Source of the DNA: Canna indica
Lineage: Eukaryota; Streptophyta; Magnoliopsida; Zingiberales; Cannaceae
Reading direction: 5' to 3'
Assembly (NCBI GenBank): GCA_034359265.1
Contig: CP136890.1
Location: forward strand, 53,995,501 to 54,059,500
DNA length: 64,000 nucleotides
Positions 21,540-34,181 of the stretch are shown in pieces (position 1 is the stretch's first letter; the number at the start of each line of letters is the position of its first letter). The notes under the pieces were generated by a model, which searched no databases, had not been told where the DNA came from, and was given only the letters and a program-made list of their open reading frames with translations. The position numbers and the translations under genes were made by a program.

Positions 21540-24455
21540 CCCTTTAAAAAAATTTGTCCACGAATTTTGACGTGGAGAACGAGAACCTCACCTCATCATC
21601 AAAGAGATATGGGTACTTTTCTCCCATGTCCCACTCGACCTCCCAAGTGGCCTCCTGCCCCGAACAGTGCTCCCAACGAACTTCCACCAAGGGAACCTCC
21701 TTGGACCTTAACTTCCTTATGTGTCTGCCTAGGATCTCGATGGGTTTTTCCTCATAAGAAATGGTCGGATCAACCTCCACTACAATAACATCTAGGACAT
21801 GGGAATCCTCACGAACATACTGCTTTAGCATGGATAAAAGAAAAATAGGATGTACCCAGTCCATGCTAGGCGGTAGAGCCAACTCATAAGCAATCGCTCA
21901 TCTGCGCCACAGTATAGTGAAGGGACCAATAAATCTAGGGCTCAATTTCCCTTTCATTTCGAAGCGCACAACCCCCTTCATAGGGGACACCTTCAGGAAA
22001 ACTAAATCTCCTTCCTAAAACTCCACATCTCGGGCTTTCCCATCTGCATACATTTTCTGACGACTCTGAGCTGCCAAGAATTATTCCTTGATTAATTTTA
22101 CTTTCTCAACGGCGTCGTGAACCAAATCCGGCCCCAACATCTAGGACTCGCTAGCCTCGAAGCACCCTACGGGCGACCTGCATCTGCGCCCGTACAAAGC
22201 CTCAAACGTTGCCATGCCAATACTGCTTTGGTAGCTATTATTATAAGCGAACTCCACCATAGGTAAATATTTATCCCAACCGTCCTCCAGGTCCAGTACA
22301 CACACCCTCAGTATGTCGCCAAGGGTCTGAATGGTCCTCTCGGACTACCCGTCTGTCTGAGGATGAAAAGAGGTACTGAACCGCACCTGTGTACCCAGAG
22401 CCTCCTGGAATGACTATCATAATTGAGCGGTGAACTGAGTGCCCCGATCAGATATAATCATTACCGGAATCCCATGATATGTAATGATCTGGTCCAAGAA
22501 TAACCGCTCGTACTATTCGACAGAGAAAGTGGTCTTCATCGAAATAAAATGCGTTGATTCGGTTAGGCGGTCCACCACTACCCAGATAGAATCATTTCCT
22601 TTCCCTAACCTCAGTAAACCTGTAACAAAGTCCATAGTAATTTTCTCACATTTCCAATCTGGCACCTCAAGGTTCTGCAACAACCTTGCAGGTCTCAAGT
22701 GTTCGGCCACCAAACATTTAGACACGAACTCTGCCACTTCCCACTTCATTCCTTTCCACCAGTAATGTTGTCTCAAATCTCGGTACATCTTTGTGGCCCT
22801 CGGATGCATAGTGTAATTGGAACGGTGGGCCACTCCTAGCACCTGCCTACGGACCTCTGCCATGTCTGATATTATGATTCTGTCCTTGGATCTCAAGACA
22901 CCCTCTGAATCCAGTCCATACCCATTATCAGCGTCCCCCCTCCTGACCAGATCCGCGGTCAATGAGCAAAAGGTGTCCTCTACCTGCGTTGATCGTAACA
23001 TGTCCACTAACGTGGATTGCACCCGCAAGTGCGCCACCAAGGTTCCAAAGTTTGACACAGATAAAATTGCTTCGTCGTCCAAACACACGGCAAGCTCCCG
23101 TACAAAAGGCCTCCTCCCCATGGTCATATGAGCCAAGCTGCCCAAGGATTTCCTGCTCAAAGCATCTGCCACAACATTTGCCTTTTGGGATGATAATGAA
23201 TAGTGCAGTCATAGTACTTTAGCAGCTCAAGTCATCTCCACTGCCTCAGGTTCAAGTACTTTTGTGAAAGCAGATACTGGAGGCACTTGTGATCTGTGAA
23301 AATGTCATATTTCTCCCCATACAAGTAATGGCGCCACAACTTTAAGACAAAGACTATGGCCGCCAGCTCTAGATCATGAGTCGGGTAATTCTTTTCATGG
23401 TTCTTTAATTACCTGGATGCATAAGTGATCACCCTGTCGTACTGCATCAGTACGCACCCCAACCCGACCCCAAAAGCATCACAATACACTGCAAATCCTC
23501 CCGACCCTGATGGTAACTCCAACACTGGGGCAGTAGTCAAGCGGTCCTTGAGCTTCTGAAAGCTCTCCTCACATTTGTCATCCTAGATAAATTTTACTTT
23601 CTTCTGATTCAGGCGCGTGAGCGAAGCGACAATCTTAGAAAAAATTTCAACGAACTTCTTGTATTAACCGGCCAACCCCAAGAAGTTGCGGATCTCAGTC
23701 ACACTAGTTGGCCTCTCCTAGTTCTAAACTGCCTCAATCTTTGCAGGGTCGACTTTTACTCCATCCTGGGATACTATGTGTCCCAGGAATCCCACACTGG
23801 TCAACCAGATTTCATATTTTGAAAATTTTGCAAAGAGCTGGTGTTGCCTAAGAGTTTCTAGAATTACCCTTAGATGCTTCATGTGCTCAGCCTAGCTTCT
23901 AGAGTATACCATAATATCGTCAATGAACATTATGATGAATCTGTCCAAAAACTCTTTGAACACCAAATTCAATATCTCCATGAAGGCTGCCGGAGCGTTA
24001 GTTAGCCCAAAGGACATGACTAGGAACTCATAATGACCATACCGCGCCCTAAATGTAGTTTTTTGAATGTCCTGATCTCGAATCCTCAACTGATGGTACC
24101 CTGATGTCAGATCAATTTTTGAGAACCATTGAGCCCCCTACAACTGATCAATAAATCATTTATCCCTGGTAGCAGGTAACGGTTCTTGATCATCACCTTA
24201 TTGAGCTATCGGTAGTCTATACACAGCCGCATAGATCCATCCTTCTTTTTAACAAACAATATTGGAACTCCCTAGGGCGAAACACTTCCATGCTTCTTTT
24301 TAACAAATAATATTGGAACTCCCTAGGGAAGTCCATGACTACTGGGGTACCTTCCATGCTGCTAGCCGAGCCCTTGCCAATAACATCTGCAAAAACAAAA
24401 GCCAAAAAAGACTAGCAACCGCCCATCATCAGCTTACAGGCCTGGAGAGTGGAGA
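21540..24455 (-). pseudogene. Ty3/gypsy pol (gypsy-1), decayed
   Basis: Blocks lie right to left in the usual gypsy order. They are reverse transcriptase with the FIDDI catalytic motif (23892-24089), RNase H remnants (23200-23560, e.g. the CDAFGVGLGC-type block), integrase zinc-binding and core start (22513-23172, including ITMDFVTGL) and the integrase C-terminus (21544-21882, ending in the ATWE and KYPYLF motifs). This order and the IN tail fit the chromovirus/Tekay group. Stops and frame changes occur throughout, so it cannot encode an active polyprotein. Confidence 0.9.
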
Positions 24456-27312
24456 TCACCCAGATAGAGTATCCTCTCCCATCGCCCTGGAAGGTAAAGG
24501 GTGACATTCCTGGCTTGCAAAATGTGACCACCTTTGTCCCGCAATTAAGTGACACATAATGGGCTGATAGTCAATCCTTGCTAGAATCACATTCAACTCA
24601 ATAGTTGGCAGTAACATCAGCTCCGATTTCAAATCATGCCCACCTATGGAGATTTCACAGTCCCTAAAGACCATCTTAGCAATAACAATGTCGCTTGTAG
24701 GTGTACACACCACTAAAGGTTCAACAAGCCAACTTTTGTCCTTTCCTAACCTTGAAGCCAGCAATTCATATAAAAAGGAATGTGTAGCATCTGGATCAAA
24801 CAATGCATAAGCAAGTAATGTACTATCTGAAATGATATCGGTCACCACTGCATTGGACACCTCCGCGCCCTCAGGAGTCAATGCAAAAACTTGAGCAGGC
24901 GGCCTCCCTGGACCCACCGAGCGCTGTTGTCCTGTCCCCTAAGTTTGAGTTCGCTGCGCTACCGAGGCTGTTGACATAGGAGCTTTTCCTCTGGACAGAG
25001 TCGTTGCTCGACCGCCCCCTGCTGGACAGTCCCTCGTGATGTGGCCCGGTTGGCCACAGCCAAAACAAATTGACGGACCATAACAGGCTCCCCTGTGCTT
25101 TCTCCCGCACTGACCACACTCGGGTGCCTCGTGTTGGCCAAAGGGTTCTCCCTCGGCCTTGATCTATATTTTGATAATAACAAATAAGTATTTAATATAT
25201 TTGTGAAGTTTTAAGTTCAGGTTGAGGTTACGATACGCGCCCGAAGTTCGTTCGGAGAAAAACAAGAATCGGCAAAAATGGCTGCAAAACGAGCAAGTAG
25301 AAAATCTAGAGTTAGGATTAGATTTTATGTAATATATCTCTAGGAATTCATCCCAAGCCAATTTGTAGTGTCATCCAAGTCAAAACTTGGTAAGGAAACC
25401 CGAAAATGAAGCGCGCAAGAAAATGGCTGAAAAAAATAGCCTCAGCCAGGTTTGGTCAACCGGTCGATTGACCGAACAAGGCCAAAAATTGGCAGTGGCC
25501 AATTTGGTCGACTAGACAAGGCAAAAAATTGGCAGTAGCCAATTCGATCGACCAGTCGGTCGATCGAATGTGGTCAGAAAGAGGCACTAGCCCTGCGGTC
25601 GCTGGGTGATCGATCAGTCGGTCGACCGACGATCGACCGGCAAGCGACAAGATGGTGTCCAACGGGTAGAAAAATGCCTGTTAGAGTGAACTGCCGATTG
25701 AGGGGTTATAAACACCCCTCACCAACCTCTCTCAGTCTCCTAATGGTCATTAGTGCATTCCCAAGAGAGATTTAAGCCTTCAAATATCGATTTGCGCTCG
25801 CTTGCTTTGCCGATAGCTTCATCTTCCTCAAGCGATCTTCTCGTCTCAACTCCGACAACGATTCGAGCTCACCATCTTGAAGAGTTGGAGACTTGGAAGG
25901 CTTTGGAAGGAGCTCACACTTGTGGTTTCATTTTTAGCTCCTTCTTTGTGGTTTTTCATCATTTTAATTGTAGTTCTCATTGATAGCTTGCTAGGTGTGC
26001 TAGTATAAACACTTAGGGTTTGCTTTGTAGAATTGTATTTTGCTTAGGTGAATAGGTTCAAGGCATTCTCAAAGGGTTGAGAAGCAAGTCCTTGGTTGTA
26101 TTCAAAGGAAAACACAGTCTATAAAGTGTTGATTAGAAATCCTTGGTGTGGAGCCAAGGTAGTGGAGTAGGCGGTAGGCAGAACCATTCTAATAGCATGT
26201 GTTTGCATTATGTTCATCATTTAATATACCTTGTTATTTATAGTTGTCAAGCATCGTAATTTACCTGCACGATTAATTTGGTCGTGTTAGAAATCGAACT
26301 CGAAAGAAATCAAATAAAAGTTAAAACTCACCCAACACTATTCAACCTCCCTTCTAGTGTGGGTGTTTGATCAACACCTCGCCTCTCTGCCCTCTTGGTA
26401 TTGTTGCACTCTACGTAGCCGTCGGTGGTCACATCCGTGCACGCCCCTGAAATTTCCCTGTCCCTCACTCTACAAGTGTGCCATCCCAGTGCCAACACCC
26501 TCAAACTGGGTCTGCTTGTCCTCCGGTCGGTGCTGTCTGAACTTCTTCCAGGTTGGTCCATCCTGTCGATCGGTAGGTACCATGGCTTCCTTCCTCAGTG
26601 TAATGAACCAATCTACCAATTTGAACTCTTAAACCCTCGACAAACCGCCTCACCCGATCTGCCTCGGTCACCACTAGAGATGGGTTGTAACAGGACAACC
26701 GTGTGAACTCGATCTCATACCTTGACACAGTCATCCTGCCTGTCTGGCGAAGCTGCTCGAACTCCCTTGCTCGCCTCTCACGGACATTCCTGGTTAGGTA
26801 CTACTCTATGATGGCGCTCCAAAATTCACCCCACGTAGGGGCTGGTGCATGAGTCCATGCCTAATGCCACTCCTTTGCTGGGAGTTGTAGCTCAACTATA
26901 TGCGCCATCGCCTCTAAGGAACACTCCAACACCGAGCACAACTCTGTACAGTCGTTAAGGAACACTGTCACCTCCTTTTTCTGATCTGTACCCATATATA
27001 CCGGTGGCTTCAGCTTGACAAAGTTCATGTATAAGGAGTTGCACGCTACCGGTTCTCGACGATCCTCTTCCCTGTATACGAACTGAACCGGCTCGGCTAG
27101 CTCGATCACCGTAGGTACTGCTAGGGGTACAAGTGGGGTCCGTTGTTGTGCCAGCTCTCGCTCCTTACAAAGCTCCTCACGCTCCATACGAAACTCCTCC
27201 CATTCTCTACGAAATTCATCCTATTCTCTACGAAGTTCCTCAGTCAGATCATCCACCTGAGTCTCTAGTAGTACCACTCTAGGGTCCCGTGCTGTCTCCT
27301 CCTGAGCCATCT
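24456..27312 (-). pseudogene. gypsy-1 gag and protease, split by a solo LTR
   Basis: Gag starts at the ATG at 27312 (MAQEETARDPR) and continues through 26861-27187 and 26501-26734. It is interrupted by the LTR at 25132-26376 and resumes with a zinc-knuckle-like region near 25000-25130. The protease is at 24456-24917; its active site reads FDPDATHSF where the family has DSGAT, so the catalytic triplet is changed. Several stops are present. Confidence 0.85.
25132..26376 (+). mobile_element. Solo LTR of a SIRE-like copia element inside gypsy-1 gag
   Basis: The 1,245-bp unit runs from TGTTGGCCAAAGG to TGTTTGATCAACA and is flanked by perfect 5-bp duplications CCTCG (25127-25131 and 26377-26381). 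Sense strand is plus: a TATA box (GGGTTATAAACACCCC) lies near 25694. It is the same family and almost the same length as the LTR at 41888-43130. GATC-rich palindromic repeats cover 25455-25645. It entered after gypsy-1 gag. Confidence 0.93.
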
Positions 27313-27573
27313 GACTAGTACCATAACCCTTGCCTCGGCTACGACCCCGGCCTCGGTCTCATCTGCCAGCGGAGTTACTTCCACTACGACTCAACACAGC
27401 ATCAACATGGGCTTCTATTTTATATGTTTAACCAAAAACACGTACTGCCGCTGGTGCGCACGTTCAGCCGTCGATCTCGTTACTAGGACATACCATATGA
27501 AAATCCGGACCCATCGGCATAGCCATTTATGGTAGGTAGTTGATGTGGCCTCCAATCTACCACCTAACCTAGA

Positions 27574-27775
27574 ACTATCTCTTTGGGGCATGCCATCCCC
27601 TCACCGGAATGGGCACTTCTGAACCGTCTCTTTGGGGCATACGTTCCCCTCATTGGTCAGGATTTCGGATCGTCTCTTTGGGATATAATCTCCCCTCACC
27701 GGTCGAAACTTTTGGAATAGTGCCAACAGCGTCTCTTTGGGGCATACTCTCCCCTCACCGGTGAGGTTTCGGGTA
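27574..27775. repeat. Tandem array in the gypsy-1 5' LTR
   Basis: Four degenerate units of about 50-60 bases share TCTCTTTGGGGCATA and CCCCTCACCGG. The other LTR has only one to two units (20098-20175), so the array expanded, or contracted in the other LTR, after insertion. Confidence 0.7.
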
Positions 27776-28525
27776 ATATGCACATGCACAACATACACAC
27801 AGATACATAGCATACTAAGGAGAATAATCCATCCACATAACATATATATATATATAAATAATGCTATGACATACCTCGGTCCATCCATGTCTTTATGCCA
27901 TACATCACATCTCACATGTCCATAAGTATAATATTCATGCCACATAATTATGAAACATAACACACGCAGGTCATGGATATACATAATCTCATATCAGTGC
28001 ATCATATAAATCATGTCATAAAGAATTAAGTATATCTCAACCCACATAACATCACAAGTACAAGACACATGCATGTATCAACATAATAGAACATAGCGAG
28101 GTATATACGATAGAGGACTAACCCCGTGTGACCCCTAACCGCACCTACTAGGGCCGACCTACCCCCTTACCCGAGTGCTCTAAGAGCAAGGGGTTTCGGC
28201 CCAACAAGTCCTCCAAAGGAGCGTCTCAACACCACGATCACCCTAAGGTCCTATGTCTCTAGGTGTCTCTAAGTGTCTCTAAGTTCCTTGTTTTTTCCAA
28301 TTATAAATCTCTACCCTTGTGCATATTCTAATGACATATGAAAAATATCCTTAATGTGTATTCTCAATGCTAAACATGTTACAAGATCCTCTACACGGGC
28401 TATTAGGGGCCGGCCGACCCTCGGAGTCCCTAAGGAACCCTTTAGGAAGGGGCAGCACACCCTAATTCCCAAACTTTCCCTTCCACCAAAAGGCAAGAAC
28501 CATAAATATCAAGAGCTACCATCAA

Positions 28526-28572
28526 GAATCAAGATTCAAGATTCAAGATTCAAGATTCAAGATTCAAGAATC
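28526..28572. repeat. Microsatellite (AAGATTC)n
   Basis: Six to seven near-perfect 7-bp units. It is absent from the equivalent place in the left LTR of gypsy-1. Confidence 0.9.
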
Positions 28573-29460
28573 CATCAAGACATCAAGAGGGAAGGGGGCG
28601 GCGGCTCTTCAAGAAAATTGACATGAGGCATGCGGCTAAAACCCTAAATCAAGACCAATAAATTCACGACAAACAATGTAAAATTCATCAATCCTTTACT
28701 CAAATTTGACACGAGAAAATTCAATAAAAAATCCAAGAAAAACCTCTCTCATAGGGGCGGCGACATGAAGAAGAAGATGGGGGAAAGAGGGATTTATCCA
28801 CTCACCGTTTTGGAGAAAACAAGGGGGAAGAAGCTAGGATCTTCCTACGATGAATGCCGACGAACTCGCGAATTCCGGCCTCTGAATTGCTCCCTCCCTA
28901 CTCAGCGTCGCCCCTCTCTCTCTCTCCTCTCTCCTTGGGTTGCGTGCAGCTAAACCCTAGGCCGCACGCCCTAGGTGGATTTTTATGGGGTCTGGTCGGG
29001 CCCCAAATGATCAAAATACTTCTCCTTAAGTGATTCGACTTAAAAACCTTATATCTAATCCGTTCTAACTCCAATTCGAGTTTTGTTTGAACCGCAAGAT
29101 TCGACTCAAGGTCCTCTATCATTCTACCATGCTAAATCACATAGATATTATAATATAAAATTTTCCTTATTTTTTTCACGTCAATTATTTATCCGGAATC
29201 AATCTCGAAATTTTTCATCAGCTTGCGCTAACTCGAGCCTCCGATCCCCTGCCAAAGGATAAAACACAATTATTAAAATGTTAGTCATAGCAGTAAAGCA
29301 CATTTTCATAGTAAAAGAGAAATCCCCAATCTACCTTGGCTTACCATAGTAAAAGAGTTTAATACATGGTAAGAATGAACAAACTGAATACGTCACAATT
29401 GCACCAGTTATTATTGAGTAAAAAGAAAAGAAGGAAAACTTGTTGCATAACCTCAATTAC

Positions 29461-29645
29461 CTTTCCTGTACAATCACCAAGGTAAATATGAATCTTTTGG
29501 TCTAACCCTCCCATTGCTAAAATAACTTTGCCTGTATCTCCAGGTACGTGAGCTAAAGACAATGCAACCACAGGTTTTGAACCCACGGACAAACACTCCA
29601 AGCATAAAATTTTGTAGTTCCCTGTTACAAGATCAAACCATTTCA
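29461..29645 (-). pseudogene. Elongator subunit 2 (ELP2)-like single exon
   Basis: The frame reads SVGSKPVVALSLAHVPGDTG, then VILAMGGLDQKIHIYLGD. This matches the WD40 region of plant Elongator subunit 2, a scaffold of the Elongator complex that acts in tRNA wobble-uridine modification and transcription. The exon ends in CAGGAAAG followed by a GT donor (GTAATT), has no stop, and looks fairly well kept. Neighbouring ELP2 exons were not found on either side; the gypsy-1 LTR ends 168 bases to the left. It is either a relict of a gene broken by insertions or a duplicated fragment. Confidence 0.7.
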
Positions 29646-30802
29646 AGGCATTTAGTCAAAAAAGTACAAATGAAATCTTCAGGCAAATTGGCTTTGGTAA
29701 GAAGATCCAAATAAAAGTCAGCACAAGGCTCCCATCATGTGGACTGTGTCACTGTAGGGAGAGAGGATACTGAAATGTCTAATCCATAAGTCAGGCTCTG
29801 GTTTTCTTAGTCACAGTGAAAGAGCAATCTTACTTGGACCTACGTCCAGAAACTTCCTAACAGTCAAGTTTTAATTTCATGCCACAAAGGCACAAATCCA
29901 TCCACAATCACTAGTGGCACATAAAAATGATATCAAATCACTGATATCATTTGATCCCTTTTTTTTTACCATGGCTTCAAGGTGTTGGGTAAGAGGGCAG
30001 TCAGGCAACCCATGTCTAGGTTAGCCAATGATATTAGTGCCAAGTCAAATAATGTAACTCACCATTAACCAAGAAAGCTGTGGTGATGTGCTTTCTTGTT
30101 AGTCGGCATTCTCTTGTAAGTTTAGAAAAATATTAAGATATATATCAAGCTCATAGATTAGTTTACCGAACATAATAGATGTGAAAATAAATTCCCGTAT
30201 AAGAATTAGAGAAGAAGAAGACAATGCTTAGAATCAGAAATTAAGCAAGAAGTGCTCAGTTATAACCATTTCTGAAGCTGCATCCCTTGTAGAGTTCTAA
30301 TACATGATCCCCCCCTAATCTATCCAAAATTTCAGACCTTATGTAACTTGTTAACAAACAATGCTTAGAATCAGAAATTAAGCAAGAAGTGCTCAGTTAT
30401 AACCATTTCTGAAGCTGCATCCCATGTAGAGTTCTAATAAATGATCCCTAATCTACCCAAAATTTCAGACCTTATGTCACTTGTTAACAAACCACAATGT
30501 TGTCTTGGGCTACGCAACATTGTGGCCCTACTATGTTAACAAAAGTTTGACTATAAATATACATCACATCATAAACAAGTTAGAACTTTTGGTATAAGTA
30601 ATTATCCAATCAGAATTATAAAATGACATGTGGTATACTAGCTCTCCCCTGTTAAATTGCCTACATATGTGTATTTAGCCCAATCTTTCCATCTTTGGCT
30701 TGTAAGTTTTTCTATTTGGTTTCCACATGTCAAGCCTAATTGAAACTCAGTTACTTATAAGGGGATGTTCGAGTATAAGCATTATGAACTGGGAATTGAT
30801 TA
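29646..30802. other. Spacer with a tandem duplication, no gene
   Basis: AT-rich DNA, possibly old ELP2 intron or flank. No further ELP2 exon could be recognised. The only clear structure is the duplication at 30221-30493. Confidence 0.45.
30221..30493. repeat. Tandem duplication with 137-bp period
   Basis: Two direct copies start at 30221 and 30358 with ACAATGCTTAGAATCAGAAA and differ by a few substitutions and a short C-run indel, so the duplication is fairly recent. Confidence 0.9.
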
Positions 30803-32539
30803 TGTCACGTTCTAACTCAGGATCACATGACTAGCCAGGATATATGACTATACCTTCAAGCCTAACTCCAAATAAGACCAATAAGACCAACATGTAAAGC
30901 AAATAAATCCACTGAAATAAGATAAAAACTATGTTCAAATGACTACAAACTCCAAATGTCACTAATAACACGACTCAATGCATGAAAAGAAAAGCTCAAT
31001 ACAACTACGACTCTCTAAATCAGTCTGCTACGAGATCAGTGATGAGGTTTGCCCCTCCACCTGTGCCATGTCCAACTAGCCAGTACCTCACTGGTCAGGC
31101 TCTGCAAAATAAAATCAAATAAATTGTGAGTCCAAGAGAAACTCAGTGAGTGATTCTACCGAACCTCCACTTAAATCCCAAGAACAAATATATATAACAA
31201 TATGAATTAATTCAACCAGTTATAATCTTTGGGATTTAAAACACCACTAGGCCCAAGCCGGCCAACCACATATCACAAGTCCATTCGGCCCTAACCGACC
31301 CACGTGATGCATCCATCCACATAAGGAATAATTAAATCAAGTCCACATCTGCATATAGCGAACCAAAATCCGGGCCCTTCAACTAGGATGGCCATCTAGT
31401 TTTCGGCGCCCCAACCGGGTTGGGAATATCTCATCCAACCCAATCAACTCGAATCTAACGTCAGCGTGGCCCATTGACGCAATCTCAAGACCCCCACTAC
31501 TCGGGTCTAACACCAGCGTGGCTCACTAGTGCAATCTCAAGACCCCTCATCCACTTGTTGAGTTACTCGGGCAATAGCTGTACCGGCTAGAGACGCTTCT
31601 CATTCCAGTCGTCACAAGCACAATACACAATGCACTCATATGTTCCACAACAATAAAATATTATTCCGGGCTTGCACCCGTATCCAGCCCTACCCGAGCT
31701 CCATTAATTTATTTTTCTCAATTTTTCTCGTCCTCATGGGGACTATCGTATGGCTATCTCTACTACAAATATTCATTCTCATCATGAGAATAAAGTTTTC
31801 CTTTTTTCCATCTTTAGTGACTCTAGTATTTCTAATTTCATAACCACTACAATGGAAAAAGTATAATGCCTAACTTATATCACGTTTTCGTCATCCACAA
31901 GTATGATATCATACAGTTATTTATACTTGTATCGCTAAACATACACACCTAGAATTGTCATCATCACCGACGACTCATATTGTGGCTGAACCGTCGGTAA
32001 TAACTATCACCGACGGCGTCAGCCGTGGCAAAATGTCGTCACTGATGTGCGCGTCTCAGATAAATTGTGACGGCGTCTCTCAGCCGTCACAAGTAATCAT
32101 CAGCGACAGCCGCGGGCGCTGTCGCTGATTTAAACACATCAGTGATGGTTTTAGGCAACTGTCACTAATACCAACAAATCAGCCATGGCCCATGGCCGTC
32201 GATGATAGTATTAGCAACCGTGATATTTGGTGCTGCCCAGACCATGGCTGTGCCTGAAGGTATATCCTGTAACTGAAAAAAATAAAAAGTTTATAAATTC
32301 TTGCATAGAATAATATTTATATATTACAATCTATTTTCAATCACAGAGTACAATCAAAAAATATCATATACATGCATTTGAAACCAAACATACAAGTTTT
32401 ACATAAATATCATCAATCTAAGCCTCAAACCGGCGGCAAACAATTATCAAAATATCATATATATACAACCATAAGTATATAAACAACTATCCGTATACAA
32501 ACAAGTATCAAAATTTAAAAAAAAATACAATAAATCAAA

Positions 32540-34149
32540 ATCTCACGACTGCGGTGGAGGCGACAGCGACGGGGTCGGGAGCATCGACTGGGTCGAGGAG
32601 GAGGATGGCTGCGACATCATCGGTTGAAGGCCAGAGTGAGATGCAATCTGAGTGAGGAGTGTCTGCATGTTCTGCATCGTCTGTCTCAACTCTTCATTCG
32701 TCTGTCTATGCTCCTCCATCACCTGTCCCTAATGGGTGAGCTCCGACTCCAAGGCCGCTATCCGGCTCTGGTCCTGTGCCCGAAATGTCAAGGGCCGCTC
32801 ACCCGCAGCCGGAGGGGTCGGTGCCCCAAGTGGTCCGAGCACGACGCGTGCATGGCCACCGTCTGCAAAGCCATAAACACAGTCGTGCTCCCAGCCACCT
32901 GCGGCCTCCACCCAAGCTCCTGCGTCGAACTCCTCCGATGTGCCTCCACGCTTGATCACAGACCTCGTCTAAGTTTCCTACATGTGTTTATATTTTAAAT
33001 ATATATAAATTATAAATAAAAATTATGTAAATCAAATAAACATATATAAATACTTACCATTATGATGGAGGCTCTGCTATCAATGTAGTCCCCCGCTCCT
33101 CGTCAACGACGGTGGGTGCGCTCAAACACCTCCATCATTGACGAGTGTTGGACGGTGCCGTCCTCCGCCACGCGCATCTTACATTAGTATCATTACACAC
33201 AATATATAATTTAATTAAAAATAATTAAATTATACATACCATATGACGCTCATAAATCGCAAAAGAGATGGAGCCACTAGTGTGGCGCACCCCCGTGCCA
33301 TCCCCCCCGGACACGCGGTTTCTTGACGCAGTCCGGGAGACCTCCTGCCACTCAGGCGTGTCCCACCGCTCAATGAGCTGGTCCCACATAGGGTCAGGAA
33401 TCCACTCGGGGGCATGTCCCCGAGTCTGCCCTATTTGTGTGGCCCCCAGCCATCTCATCACGGTCTGACGGGCCTACTGAAGCAGCCCGTTATAGCGAGC
33501 GCGGGCAATACGCTCCCATGCAGCCTCAACAAAAGTGGTTTGGTCCTCCGGGCAAGTACAATGAGCCTACAAAAAAAAATTATTATTATCGATCAATATT
33601 TAACATTAATTTAATAAATATACTTATCGTGAACTCTCACCACAATAAATCCATATGCTCACGGGGCACGTGAGACCATGTAGGCCACGCCCCGTGCATA
33701 AACTTTCGGATCGTCCCCGCTATCGTGCGCGAGACGTCCTCCTGCTCAAATCTGCACCAAATATAAATTCATATTATGATATTTTGAATTATAAATAAAT
33801 TATAAGAAATAATTGATGCATATACTTATCGTCTTTCGTGCACACTAACTGCTCTGCGCAGTTCTCCCTCGGGTGGCGGAGGGAGAATTCTGTTAGGCCC
33901 TCGTGGCCTACGTCTCAAAGACGATGGTCCTGGATCTACGGAGGGTGGTGGAGGGATGGTAGCCGGAGGTGAGGGGATGGTCGCCAGATCAGGTGAGGGA
34001 ATGGTGGACGGATCAGGTGGGGGGATGGTGGCCGGAGGTGGGGGGATGGTGGTGGAAGGCGAAGGGTCAGTGGGTACAGGTAGGGCGGCTGGTAATCGTC
34101 GGGGGGTCCTACGAGGAATGCCTCCTCGGAAACTGATATCTCGAACCAT
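32540..34149 (-). pseudogene. TNPA-like gene of CACTA-2
   Basis: The start is the ATG at 34149 (MVRDISFRGGIPRR). Exon 1 (about 33835-34149) encodes Pro-rich repeats (PPPATIPPP, DPSTIPSP) followed by RRRPRGPN, shared with CACTA-1. Then come a short exon near 33660-33755, a core exon near 33240-33565 (WIPDPMWDQLIERW, WQEVS), a small exon near 33080-33185, and a last exon from about 32965 with coiled-coil segments. A TAG at 32729-32731 breaks the last exon after ESELTH, and the core exon has a frame change. Borders are estimates. Confidence 0.75.
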
Positions 34150-34166
34150 AGTCTCCTCGGGGGCTC

Positions 34167-34181
34167 CTTGCATATGATTTC
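34167..34181 (-). other. Templated filler DNA at the CACTA-2 deletion junction
   Basis: Read on the minus strand these 15 bases are GAAATCATATGCAAG. They lie between TNP2 codon 136 or so and the start of the TNPA region, and are identical to a stretch 1.7 kb further into TNP2 (6863-6877 in CACTA-1). This looks like filler copied during abortive gap repair. Confidence 0.7.

Larger units (their letters stand above)
27400..29292 (-). mobile_element. 5' LTR of gypsy-1 (right LTR)
   Basis: The right border reads TGCTATGACTAACATTTT on the minus strand, matching the start of the other LTR (TGTTATGACC). Homology to the left LTR is clear from about 27700 to 29292, with heavy divergence and indels, so the element is old. 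The left border next to the gag leader is uncertain because a tandem array has expanded there. Confidence 0.65.

Noticed and set aside
28526..28572. Regular short repeats resembling a CRISPR array
   Set aside because: Seven-base microsatellite without spacers, in plant DNA.
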